Below, piece by piece: positions 55,314-64,000 of a stretch of 64,000 nt of DNA. Position 1 is the first letter of the stretch. Every line of letters begins with the position of its first letter. The notes below the pieces were generated by a model, which saw nothing but the letters and a program-made list of their open reading frames with translations, did not search any database and was not told the origin of the DNA. The DNA comes from Sphingomonas changnyeongensis. GTDB lineage: Bacteria > Pseudomonadota > Alphaproteobacteria > Sphingomonadales > Sphingomonadaceae. Location of the stretch: assembly GCF_009913435.1 (NCBI RefSeq), contig NZ_CP047895.1, positions 2,735,001-2,799,000 of the forward strand, written 5' to 3'. The translations under genes and the position numbers were made by a program.

Positions 55314-56446
55314 TGCCATTGATGACCTTCGCTCAGGCGATTGCCGACTCGAACCAGTTTTCAAAGCGGCACCTGCTACTTGGCAACGGCTTCAGCATCG
55401 CCTGCCGGGCCGATATATTCCACTATGGCTCTCTGTTCGCTCAAGCTGACTTCAGCCAGGTGCCGGAAGTCGTCGCCGTTTTTGAAGCCCTCGGGACCCA
55501 GGATTTCGAAGCGGCAATCCGTGCGTTGGAAAATGCCGCACGAATTCTGCCTGCCTATGTTCCACACGGAGCCGCCGCCATCGCCAAGATGCTTGAGCAC
55601 GCGACTGCCCTGAAGGAAATCTTGGTCGAGACCATCGCAGGCAACCACCCGCACATCCCACCGGACATTCCCGATCAGAAGTTCTGGGCGTGTCGGCAGT
55701 TCCTGTCGCATTTCTTGGCGAGCGACGGACAGGTTTTCACGCTCAACTACGACCTGCTGCTCTACTGGACGCTGATGCATGACGACATGCCGTTCGATGA
55801 GCCGATCCCCTTGGCGACGAACGACGGCTTCGGAAATGATGAGGACGATCCGGACGCCGACTACGTTGTCTGGCAGGGCGAAACCGGCGCACATGATGCC
55901 AGAGTGCACTTCCTGCACGGCGCACTTCACCTCTTCGATTCTGGGGCCGAGCTGAAGAAATACACCTGGATCAGGAAAGGTGTTCCGCTGGTCGAACAGG
56001 CCCGTGCCGCGATTGCCGCCGATGCCTATCCGCTATTCGTTGCGGAAGGGACGAGCGCGAAGAAGAAGGCGAAAATCCGCCACAACGCCTATCTCTACCA
56101 AGGCTTCAAACAGCTGACAGCAAACGTGAAACAGGGAAGGCACTGCTTTTTCATCTTCGGCCACTCGCTCGCCGAGAACGACGACCATATCCTGAACCGA
56201 TTGGCTCGCGGCAGATTTCCGAAGCTGTACGTTGGCATCTACGGCGATCCACTTGCGCCGGATAACCAGCGGATCATGGCAAGGGCAAACGCGTTGGCCG
56301 CTGCACGGCATCACAAATCACCGCTTGAGGTCGCCTTCTACGACGCAGCCTCTGCCAACGTCTGGGGGCGTGAGAATGATATGGCAAGAACGCAAGTCCG
56401 GTTGGACCAAGAAGCCACAAGACGCTCGCACACCCGGCGACATTGA
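55313..56446 (+). CDS. DUF4917 family protein
   Basis: 377 residues. The N-terminal segment FSKRHLLLGNGFSIAC, the central VFTLNYDLLLYWTL and the C-terminal HCFFIFGHSLAENDDHIL resemble the DUF4917/SIR2-like fold seen in defence-associated proteins. The asparagine and histidine motifs could bind NAD, which would make it an NADase-type effector (inference). It overlaps the dGTPase gene by 71 bp in another frame. Confidence 0.75.
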   Translation: MPLMTFAQAIADSNQFSKRHLLLGNGFSIACRADIFHYGSLFAQADFSQVPEVVAVFEALGTQDFEAAIRALENAARILPAYVPHGAAAIAKMLEHATALKEILVETIAGNHPHIPPDIPDQKFWACRQFLSHFLASDGQVFTLNYDLLLYWTLMHDDMPFDEPIPLATNDGFGNDEDDPDADYVVWQGETGAHDARVHFLHGALHLFDSGAELKKYTWIRKGVPLVEQARAAIAADAYPLFVAEGTSAKKKAKIRHNAYLYQGFKQLTANVKQGRHCFFIFGHSLAENDDHILNRLARGRFPKLYVGIYGDPLAPDNQRIMARANALAAARHHKSPLEVAFYDAASANVWGRENDMARTQVRLDQEATRRSHTRRH

Positions 56447-57716
56447 TTACGCGCGCGTTATCCACTCCGGCTCATTTCGTCGCCTTCAGGGCAAGACCCA
56501 AATTCTGAATCTCGGCGATAGTGATTTTTACCGCACACGGCTGACTCACTCACTTGAAGTGGCGCAGATCGCTGGTGGTCTTGGTGCCCAACTTCGTCAA
56601 AGCTTCCCGGACCATGACGCTATCAAGTTCATACCCGAACGTAGCATGCTGCAAGCGATCGCCTGCACCCACGATCTTGGGCATCCACCATTTGGTCATG
56701 GAGGAGAGGTCGCGCTTAACTACTGCATGCGTGAAGCCGGTGGCTTTGAAGGCAATGGGCAGACACTCCGCATCCTCTCGAAGCTGGAGAAGTTCTCTGA
56801 AGCAGATGGTGCCGATCTCTGCCGTGAGGCCCTGCTTGGTGTGCTGAAGTATCCGGTCGCATTTAGTGATGTCGCCAATCCGGCCAAGGCTCCACGAATG
56901 CTGCCCGAAACCAGCGGTACCCCGCTGCTGGATCGCGAGGCTTCAAAGCCGCCAAAGTGCTACATGGATACCGAAAAAGATGTGGTTGAATGGCTGCTTC
57001 AACCTCTCTCAGGGACTGACAGAGAGACGTTTCAGTCTTTCGAATTGAAGGAGGGCAAGCATGCCAAGGCCCGACACAAATCCTTTGCTTGCAGCATTAT
57101 GGACCTTGCCGACGATATCAGCTTCGGCATCCATGACATGGAAGACGCCTTGGCGCTTCGCCTCGTCGACCAAGATGGGTTTCGGCGGCACGTCACTCCA
57201 AAGAAGTGCGAGGGACTGCTGGATTATCTGAACAGCAACTATGCCGGGAAGTACGGCAACGATGTATACAGTGGATTGGTTGAACGACTTTTCGCGGACG
57301 GCGCCGAGCGGAAACATCAGATCAATCGAATTCTGAATTTCGTTATCACCAGCGTTGAGATTGAAGATTTAGCTGAGTTCGAGGAACCGCGTCTGCGATA
57401 TCGCGCTCGACTGCCAGAGCTGGTGGCGCGGTTTGTCGAGGCAGTGAAGGATTTCATTCGCGAGGAAGTTATCTTTAGCCCGAGTGTCCAGCATCTGGAA
57501 TTCAAGGGTCAGATGATGGTCATTTCTGTATTCGAGGTCCTGAAGTCTGATCCAAAAAGCTTCCTTCCACCCGATATCTACAGCAAATATAAGCGAAGCG
57601 ACGATCCTTTGCGGGACATTTGCGACTACGTCGCCGGGATGACGGACACCTACCTTCTGAGGACATATGAACGGCTATTCGCACCCCGGATCGGTTCGGT
57701 GTTCGACAAGCTCTGA
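56376..57716 (+). CDS. dgt: dGTPase (deoxyguanosinetriphosphate triphosphohydrolase-like, HD superfamily)
   Basis: 446 residues. HD-domain metal ligands are visible in RLTHSLEVAQIA (His58) and ACTHDLGHPPFGHGGE (His99/Asp100), and IMDLADDISFGIHDMEDAL carries the last aspartate. dGTPases hydrolyse dNTP to deoxynucleoside and triphosphate; several bacterial ones protect against phage by draining dNTPs. ATG 56376 has GGGGG upstream; GTG 56370 is an alternative. Its position inside a restriction operon suggests a second defence layer. Confidence 0.87.
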   Translation: MIWQERKSGWTKKPQDARTPGDIDYARVIHSGSFRRLQGKTQILNLGDSDFYRTRLTHSLEVAQIAGGLGAQLRQSFPDHDAIKFIPERSMLQAIACTHDLGHPPFGHGGEVALNYCMREAGGFEGNGQTLRILSKLEKFSEADGADLCREALLGVLKYPVAFSDVANPAKAPRMLPETSGTPLLDREASKPPKCYMDTEKDVVEWLLQPLSGTDRETFQSFELKEGKHAKARHKSFACSIMDLADDISFGIHDMEDALALRLVDQDGFRRHVTPKKCEGLLDYLNSNYAGKYGNDVYSGLVERLFADGAERKHQINRILNFVITSVEIEDLAEFEEPRLRYRARLPELVARFVEAVKDFIREEVIFSPSVQHLEFKGQMMVISVFEVLKSDPKSFLPPDIYSKYKRSDDPLRDICDYVAGMTDTYLLRTYERLFAPRIGSVFDKL

Positions 57717-57718
57717 CC

Positions 57719-60700
57719 ATGAGCATCACCCCCAACACCGCCGAGCTCTACAGTTCCCACATTCCAGCGCTTGCTACGCTGGTTTCGCTGGGCTGGGATT
57801 ACCTCTCGCCAGAGGATTGTCTCGCCGCGCGCGGCGGCAATCAGGGGTGGTGCTGCGCGATGTGCTGGTCGAGCAGCTTCGGCGGCGGACCTTCGACTAC
57901 AAAGGGCGGACCTACCCGCTTTCGACCAATGCGATCGACCAGATCGTCCGCGAGCTGACTTCGCCCGCGCTTAACGAAGGGCTGATCACCGCCAACGAGA
58001 AGCTCTACAACGCCATCACGCTGGGTATCACGGTCACCGAATTCGTCGATGGCAAGAAACACAGCGTGACCGTGCCGATCATTGATTGGGCGCACCCGCT
58101 GGCGAACAGCTTTGTTGTCAGTGATGAGATGGAGGTGCTCACCGTGCCGGGCACCCACACGCGGCGCCCTGATATCGTTGGCTTCGTCAACGGCATCCCG
58201 CTGCTGGTGATCGAAGCCAAGCGGCCTGACAGTGGCAATCCCAACAAGTCGATGGTCGACGAAGGGATCAGCCAGACGATCCGCAACCAGGGGCAGGAGG
58301 AAATTCCGCACCTGTTCGCTTACGCCCAACTCCTGATGTCTATCGGCATGACCGATGGCCGCTATGGAACCACTAGGACCCCGCGCAAATTCTGGGCGCA
58401 ATGGCGCGAGGAGGAGTTTTCCGAGGACCACTTCCGCCAGATCAAGAACGCGGCGAAAGAGACCGATCCGCGCGCGGCGATCCTGAAAAACCATGTCCGC
58501 GAGGTTTGGGATCACTTCCAGCACCTGTGGAGCGACGAGCAGGAGGTGACCGCGCAGGACCGTCTTCTGATCGGCCTTTGCAAGCCGGAGCGCCTGCTGG
58601 AATTCGTGCGTTCCTACGTCCTGTTTGACCGCAAGATCGACAAGATCGTCGCCCGCCACCAGCAGTTTTTCGGCATCCGCGCACTGCTTGACCAGATCAG
58701 TCGGGTCAAACCCGGTGGCGCGCGCGAAGGCGGGGTAATTTGGCACACTACCGGATCAGGCAAGAGCTTCACGATGGTGATGCTGTGCAAGGCGCTGCTG
58801 CTGCACGAGAAGCTTAAGGCGTGCCGCCTGGTCGTCGTAACTGACCGGCGCGACTTAGAGAAGCAACTGGCAGGCAACTTCCTGACCGGCGGCGCTTTCG
58901 GCTCGGACATCGGCTCCAAGGATGCGGGGAGGGCCAAGGCGCAATCGGGCCGCGACCTTGCAAAGCGCATCGGCCAGGGAACCGAGCGGATCATCTTCAC
59001 GATCATCAACAAGTTCGGCAGCGCGGCGCGCTACCCGGAATGCCGGAACGACAGTGCTGACATGATCGTGCTGGTCGATGAAGGGCACCGCAGCCAGGGC
59101 GGCGAGAACCATGAACGGATGCGCAAGGCGCTGCCAAACGCCGCCTATGTTGCGTTCACCGGCACGCCGCTCCTGAAGGACGACAAGACGGCCAACAAGT
59201 TCGGGCGGATCGTCCACGCCTACACGATGAAGGACGCCGTTTCGGACGGTACAGTGACGCCACTGCTCTACGAGGAGCGCAAGCCGATCCTCGACGTGAA
59301 CGAGCGGGCGATCGACAACTGGTTTGAGAAGGTCACCGCTGGCCTCTCCGATGAGCAGAAGGGCGACCTAAAGAAGAAGTTCGGGACGAAGGGCGCGGTC
59401 TATGGCTCTGGCGACCGGATCAATCTGATCGCACTCGATATCGCAACCCACTTCAAGGAAAACTTCAAGGATCTCGATCTCGGCCTGAAGGGTCAGCTGG
59501 CGACCGATTCCAAGCGCTCAGCCATCCGCTACAAGAAGGCATTGGATGCAACCGGCCTAGTCAGCAGCGCCATCGTCATTTCCCCCCCAGACACGCGCGA
59601 AGGCCATTCGGAAGTCGATGAGGCAGAACTGCCCGAGGTGCTGCAATGGTGGAAGGAAAACGTCAGAGGGGATGCCGAGGATTACGAGCGCCAAGTGATC
59701 GAGGATTTCTCGACCGAGGGCCGACCCGACATCCTGATCGTGGTCGACAAGCTGCTCACCGGATTCGATGAGCCGCGCAACGCCGTCCTCTACATCGACA
59801 AGAAGCTCGAACAGCACAATCTGATCCAGGCCATTGCCCGCGTGAACCGGCTGCATGAGCGGAAGAAATATGGTTTGCTCATCGATTATCGGGGCATTCT
59901 GAAGGCACTGGATACAGCGCTGACCGAATATCAGGACCTGGCAGAACGCACGCAGGGTGGTTTCGATCTCGACGACATTGACGAACTCTATGCGGATGTC
60001 AGCACCGAGTATAAACGATTGCCCTCCCTCCACGCCGAGCTTTGGAGGATATTCAAGCCAGTCAAGAACAGGGCCGATATCGAGCAGTACCGGCAGCTAT
60101 TGGTGCCACAGACCCGTGAGAGCGAGGACGGAACATCTATCGACCTGAACCAGAAGATCAGGGAAGATTTCTACGAGGCCCTAACAGCCTACGGCATGTG
60201 CATCAAGATCGCGCTAGGATCGCGTTCATTCTTCGAGGAAACGTCGATCACCGAAGCACAGATTGCGGAATACAAGCGCGACCTCAAATTCTTCGCCAAC
60301 CTGCGCAAAATCGTAAAGCAGGATGCGCAGGAAACCGTCGATTACGGCGCGTACGAGGATCAGATCAGGAGACTGATCGATCGCTATGTCGTGGGCGAGG
60401 ATGTCGAGAATGTTGACGGGGTTTTGATCGTTAATGAGCTTGGCAATCAGCAAGCTGCTGAAACCTGGTCAGCCGAGAAAACGCGCAACGAAACGGATAT
60501 TATCCGATCCAGAGTGCGCAAGACGATCGAGCAGGAATTGGCCGACGATCCCTACGCGCAGCTGTTTTTCTCCGACCTTCTCAGACGGGCCATTGCGGAG
60601 GCTTCCGCGCTGTTCGATCACCCCTACAAGCAGTATGTCCTGTTCAAGGATTTGGAGGAAAAGCTCGCGGCCAAGACGGTCGACGATCTGCCCAAAGGCC

Positions 60701-61002
60701 TCGAAGGTCACCGCCACGCCAGTGCCTATTTCGGGATCATCCGGCTGGAGATGAGCGACGCGGTCGCAAACGGAAATGAGCAGGAGGAGTTTATCCGGGC
60801 GGCGCTGGATATGGAGAGATTCGTCGAAAGCGCCATCGCGGAAAATTCACTGAATCCAGCAAACATTGAAGCGGCCATCCGCAAGGCCATATTGCCGCGT
60901 CTTTTCGGATTGACCGGCTTGGACAAAGCCAAAGTCATTACCGACAAGGTCGTCGAGGTCACCCGTGTCGGGCTTGCTCGTGGGAATGGCGTGAAGGCAT
61001 GA
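57719..61002 (+). pseudogene. hsdR: Type I restriction endonuclease subunit R, frameshifted near the N-terminus
   Basis: About 1,095 residues if repaired. ATG 57719 reads MSITPNTAELYSSHIPALAT to GGNQ, then the frame breaks in the G run at 57844-57847; one added G continues with GVVLRDVLVEQLRRR to the stop. The nuclease motif RPDIVGFVNGIPLLVIEAKRP (PD-ExK type), Walker A TTGSGKSF and the DEGH helicase box (LVDEGHRSQGG) are all intact, followed by a C-terminal helical domain. HsdR translocates and cuts unmethylated DNA. A homopolymer sequencing error is more likely than a broken gene. Overlaps ygjP by 4 bp. Confidence 0.85.
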
Positions 61003-61748
61003 TTGTCCGATACGGTGATCAAGAAGTATCGTGCCTGGTGCGACAGACCGCAACCGTCACTGGTCGCATCCGCATCCACGTTTACCCCAATGGCGACGTT
61101 GAAATTGAAGCACCTGAGAATAAGGACGCCGACCAGATCAGAACGGCGGCCCAGCGACGTGCAAGGTGGATATTCCAGCATCGAACCGCCGCAATCGCAG
61201 CGCGAAAAATGGCGCTACCGCGTGAATATGTGAGCGGCGAAACGCATTTCTATCTTGGGCGGCGGCACAAGCTCATTGTCCACGAGAGCAATGCGCAGCC
61301 TTCCGAAGTTAAGCTCTTGCGCGGCAAGCTAGAAGTAACCCTGCCAGTTGCCGACAGAGCTGCCGTCAGACGAAGACTCGGTCGATGGTATGAAGCGCGA
61401 GCTAACGAATATCTGCGCGACAAATTTTCGGAAATCGCAGACCGGTTGAGTTGGATCGAGGCGCGTCCGCCGGTCAAGCTTATGCGCATGAAAACGCAAT
61501 GGGGTAGCTGTTCGCCGGGCGGAATGATTTACCTGAACCCCGCGCTCATAAGGGCTCCCCGCCATTGCATTGAATACGTCATTCTCCACGAACTCTGCCA
61601 TCTGGTCGAACACAACCACAGCAAGAGATTCTTTGATTTGCTCACCAAGCAGATGCCGGGCTGGGAGGCCGCGAAACGGGAGCTTGACTCTATCGCCGAA
61701 TTGATTCTTGTGGGTAATGAGCAGGCCACGGAGCACACAGATTGCTAA
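60999..61748 (+). CDS. YgjP-like (DUF45, SprT-type) zinc metallopeptidase
   Basis: 249 residues with the zinc motif HELCHLVEHNHSKRF near residue 205 and the family's MKTQWGSCSPGGMIYLNPALI block. YgjP-like proteins commonly sit at the end of type I restriction operons and have been proposed to control HsdR turnover; that role is not established here. It closes the operon. Confidence 0.88.
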   Translation: MIVRYGDQEVSCLVRQTATVTGRIRIHVYPNGDVEIEAPENKDADQIRTAAQRRARWIFQHRTAAIAARKMALPREYVSGETHFYLGRRHKLIVHESNAQPSEVKLLRGKLEVTLPVADRAAVRRRLGRWYEARANEYLRDKFSEIADRLSWIEARPPVKLMRMKTQWGSCSPGGMIYLNPALIRAPRHCIEYVILHELCHLVEHNHSKRFFDLLTKQMPGWEAAKRELDSIAELILVGNEQATEHTDC

Positions 61749-61767
61749 GGCTGAGCGATGCCAAGGC

Positions 61768-61980
61768 TTAGCCGCGTTCCGCTTCAAACGCCCGCTTCCA
61801 CAGCACCAGCGCTTGTTCCCGCTCCTCGCCGCGCAGCTTGGCCGCAACCGTGAGAAACGCGCCGTAGAGCGTGGCGCGATCATCGTCCGCAAGTTCGACC
61901 AGCCCAGCCTTCACGACCAGACCGCCCAGTTCGATCAGTTGCCGCGTGCGTTCGCGCAGTTTGATCTGCCATTCGCGCAT
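61768..61980 (-). CDS. TraD-like small conjugal transfer protein
   Basis: 70 residues: REWQIKLRERTRQLIELGGLVVKAGLVEL with YGAFLTVAAKLRG matches the small TraD family that accompanies MOB relaxases of the Ti/pSym type. It is separated from the relaxase module by the restriction cargo, so it is probably an isolated remnant. Confidence 0.75.
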   Translation of the reverse strand: MREWQIKLRERTRQLIELGGLVVKAGLVELADDDRATLYGAFLTVAAKLRGEEREQALVLWKRAFEAERG

Positions 61981-62013
61981 GTCGGTTCGTAAGCGTGGCC
62001 TGAAGGCGGCGGG

Positions 62014-62340
62014 TTATGCGGCCTCAGCAATAAGCGGCTGCTCGGTGGCAGCCCAATTCCACGGCATGAGTTCATCCCAGCGCGAGGCTGGCCGACCGCT
62101 GGCGATCTTCTCAATGACGTCAGCGATGTAGGCCTGCGGTTCGATGCCGTTGAGCTTTGCCGTTTCGATAACCGAATAGATGGCGGCGGGGCGCTCGCCT
62201 CCTGCCTTCGATCCCGCGAAGAGCCAGTTCTTGCGGCCATAGGCGAGCGCCTTGGCCATCGCCGACTTGGGCGAGAGGCGACGCAAGGCATCGTCGATGG
62301 TGCCGCGCAGCTCGTCGACCAGTGGCCTAGCTCTGTCTTG
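62014..62340 (-). pseudogene. IS66-family transposase C-terminal fragment
   Basis: Only the end of the protein survives: LVDELRGTIDDALRRLSPKSAMAKALAYGRKNWLF, SKAGGERPAAIYSVIETAKLNGIEPQAYI and the terminal WDELMPWNWA. The catalytic part is missing; upstream sequence is unrelated up to the integrase. Confidence 0.85.
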
Positions 62341-62478
62341 CCGCCGTTGCCGACGCATATCGGGCGGTTGGCCAAGGTGATGCCCCAAACCGAACATCAA
62401 ACTAAAGCCATTCCCGCATGCATCGATCTCCTGCCGGTCACCCGAGCAGAAACCGCCGCCCAAACCGCGCTTCCGGCC

Positions 62479-63783
62479 CTAACGCCGCGGCCCGGTGAGG
62501 AGATCGAACGCGCTCTTCTGGCCCTTCATCAGATGCTCGGCCCACTCGGTCGCAAGCTCGAGGCGGCGCGGCATGTAGGCGGCGCGATTGTAGCGCAGTT
62601 CTGACGGCGACAGCCCCTGCGGGATATGGGCGAGCATCAGGTCGACGACCATGCGTTCGGTCTGCCGCCCGACCTCGTCGATCGGCAGCGCACTGATGCG
62701 CTCGTTCCAATAGGTTGCGAACGCGGCCCGCCAGCCATGGGGAACATGGAGCCCCTGATAGCCGAGCCGGTTGTACAGATACCCCACTGCATTCTCGCTC
62801 ATCGGCACGTGCGACGAGCGGTTCGAGCAGAAGGGCAGCGGGCCTCGGCCTGTCAGCTGGCGCACCGCCTGCAGCACTTCAACGGCGTGGGGAGAAAGGG
62901 GCACGCGGTGCGCGAAGCTTTCGTCTCCCCTCAGGTCTGCGTCCTGCTTCATCCGGTCGGCCGGGATGATCCAGATCGGCCCGTCAAACCGATCGTCGCG
63001 GGCAAAGCCGTCCATGTTGAAGAACTCGCTCCACGGCGCGGTCCGGATCATGCCGGGGCGCTGGGCGGTCAGCGCCATGAACCGCGATGCCAGCTTGGTG
63101 ACCGGATGCGCCCCAGCCTGATCGACATCGGCGATCAGCCGCCGGAGCTTGTCGGCCGAGGTCAGCGCCGGGCGCAGCTTGGCGCGCGGCACGGGCTTCA
63201 GGCTTCTGACGAGGTCGGCCGAGAGCGGCTGGCTGACCATCCCCCTGCCTCTGGCATAAGAGGACACCGCCCGGATCCGCTGGAGGAGGCGACGGGCGGT
63301 CTCGATCGCGCCGCGTTTCTCGACCTTGGCGAGCACGGCGAGGACGACTTGCTCGTCCACCCGCGCCATCGGCAGCTTGCCGATATGCGGAAACACGTCG
63401 CGCTCAAGGCTCGTGATCACGTCACGGGCGTGCACGGGCTTCCAGCGATCAAGCTGGGTCGCATACCAGTCACGCGCAACCGCCTCGAATGTCTGCTCAT
63501 GCCCTGTCGCTGCCACCAGCTTCGCGACCTTCGCCTCGACGCCCGGATCGATGTGCTCGCGCAGCTGCTTCTTGGCCGCTTCCCTGCGCAGCCGGGCTTC
63601 GGCCAGACTGAGCTGGGGGTAGGTGCCAAGCACCAGCGCCTTCTCCTTGCCGGCAAAGCGATATTTGAGTCGCCATGATCTGTGGCCGCTGGGGGTCACG
63701 AAGAGATACAGCCCGCCGCTGTCGGCAAGCTTGTACGCCTTGTCGCGCGGCTTGGCTTTCCGGATTTCGAGGTCGGTCAGCAT
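62479..63783 (-). CDS. P4-type tyrosine integrase of the island
   Basis: 434 residues. DUF4102 N-terminal domain (LTDLEIRKAKPRDKAYKLADSGGLYLFVTPSG), SAM-like core-binding domain, then the catalytic domain with R in LTAQRPGMIR, HGWR and the nucleophile in AAYMPRRLELATEW. Integrases of this group recombine at tRNA 3' ends; the tRNA-Ser lies about 150 bp upstream. ATG 63783 begins the conserved family N-terminus; 63846 is an unlikely longer start. QRPGMIR replaces the usual QRPGE, a small departure. Confidence 0.92.
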   Translation of the reverse strand: MLTDLEIRKAKPRDKAYKLADSGGLYLFVTPSGHRSWRLKYRFAGKEKALVLGTYPQLSLAEARLRREAAKKQLREHIDPGVEAKVAKLVAATGHEQTFEAVARDWYATQLDRWKPVHARDVITSLERDVFPHIGKLPMARVDEQVVLAVLAKVEKRGAIETARRLLQRIRAVSSYARGRGMVSQPLSADLVRSLKPVPRAKLRPALTSADKLRRLIADVDQAGAHPVTKLASRFMALTAQRPGMIRTAPWSEFFNMDGFARDDRFDGPIWIIPADRMKQDADLRGDESFAHRVPLSPHAVEVLQAVRQLTGRGPLPFCSNRSSHVPMSENAVGYLYNRLGYQGLHVPHGWRAAFATYWNERISALPIDEVGRQTERMVVDLMLAHIPQGLSPSELRYNRAAYMPRRLELATEWAEHLMKGQKSAFDLLTGPRR

Positions 63784-63935
63784 ACCCCCAACTCCATCTT
63801 TCCATACCCCCAGGATACCCCTTCGGGAGCGTGGATTTGGGCACACGCAGCCGGAAGGCGCTGGACAGCACCTTCGCAGAAAAGCGCAGTTTTCTTGATG
63901 TTTAGATAACGCCGTGGACGTCGATGGACGGGATT

Positions 63936-63960
63936 GTGGCGGAGCGGGAGGGATTCGAAC
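63936..63960. repeat. Right attachment repeat (attR) at the tRNA-Ser 3' end
   Basis: Identical to 33652-33676. It covers the acceptor stem, CCA-proximal bases and part of the T arm of the tRNA gene. Confidence 0.85.
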
Positions 63961-64000
63961 CCTCGATACGGTTTTGCCGTATACTCACTTTCCAGGCGAG
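63937..64000 (-). tRNA. tRNA-Ser(GGA), 5' part outside window
   Basis: On the minus strand the sequence gives an anticodon stem CTCGC/GTGAG around loop CTGGAAA (anticodon GGA), a long variable arm with ATACGG/CCGTAT pairing, the T loop GGTTCGAATCC and the 3' end CGCTCCGCCA. The class II variable arm and the anticodon identify serine. Confidence 0.9.

Larger units (their letters stand above)
33652..63960. mobile_element. Integrative element (genomic island) inserted at tRNA-Ser(GGA)
   Basis: About 30.3 kb between 25-bp direct repeats, with a P4-type integrase directly beside the tRNA end. Cargo includes a relaxase/MobC/ParA mobilisation set, an IS1595-family insertion, an RTX lipase with immunity candidate, and a type I restriction-modification operon. 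It has no recognisable type IV secretion genes, so it would be mobilisable rather than self-transmissible. A second, broken integrase at 49297-50136 suggests the island is composite. Regions such as 39-42 kb are visibly A/T richer than the flanking chromosome. Confidence 0.82.

Overview
The window looks like a chromosome segment from a high-GC alphaproteobacterium, most likely a Sphingomonadales member (Sphingomonas, Sphingobium or Novosphingobium type). This is inferred from the base composition, a large TonB-dependent receptor beside exported peptidases, several DUF885 proteins and the style of the mobile genes. It has two unlike halves.

Left half (1 to about 32.2 kb): a catabolic island-like cluster arranged as six divergent gene pairs. 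It encodes an ATP-NAD kinase family protein, a GcvPA/GcvPB-like pair, a class III aminotransferase, an IclR-type regulator, a TonB-dependent receptor, three DUF885 exported hydrolases, a methyltransferase, a NodB-type deacetylase, an M24 (Xaa-Pro peptidase type) enzyme, an Old Yellow Enzyme, a DapA-family aldolase/deaminase, a D-amino-acid-oxidase-like flavoprotein, an OoxA/HcnAB-like iron-sulfur flavoprotein, a polar amino acid ABC importer, a short-chain dehydrogenase, an aldehyde dehydrogenase, a two-subunit CoA transferase and an S9 prolyl-oligopeptidase. Every one of the six divergent intergenic gaps carries one or more copies of a 15-bp sequence close to GTTCGCWTWRYGSRC, so the cluster is probably one IclR regulon. 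My reading is uptake and hydrolysis of peptides, followed by oxidation of an imino acid or D-amino acid (hydroxyproline-like logic: flavin dehydrogenase, DapA-family deaminase, semialdehyde dehydrogenase). The substrate is inference.

Right half (33.65 to 63.96 kb): a roughly 30.3-kb integrative element. It is bounded by a 25-bp direct repeat; the right copy is the 3' end of a tRNA-Ser(GGA) gene that runs off the window, and a P4-type integrase lies next to it. From left to right it carries two hypothetical genes, an IS1595-family transposase, DUF3800 / KilA-N / DUF3223 genes, an A/T-richer segment with an RTX-tailed class 3 lipase and its putative lipoprotein immunity partner, an HNH nuclease, a mobilisation module (relaxase, MobC, TraL-like ParA ATPase, candidate oriT), an AlpA-tailed protein of unknown function, an integrase remnant with two small excisionase-like genes, a type I restriction-modification operon and a tail of TraD, an IS66 fragment and the integrase. 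The restriction operon is unusual: half-size hsdS, hsdM, rhuM, hsdS, DUF4917, dGTPase, hsdR and ygjP follow one another with overlaps or gaps of a few bases. A second copy of the lipoprotein gene with its flank lies just outside the left att repeat.

Seven one-base reading-frame breaks occur in five otherwise intact genes. Each is repaired by adding one base, in nearly every case to a short G/C run, so sequencing undercalls are more likely than gene death.
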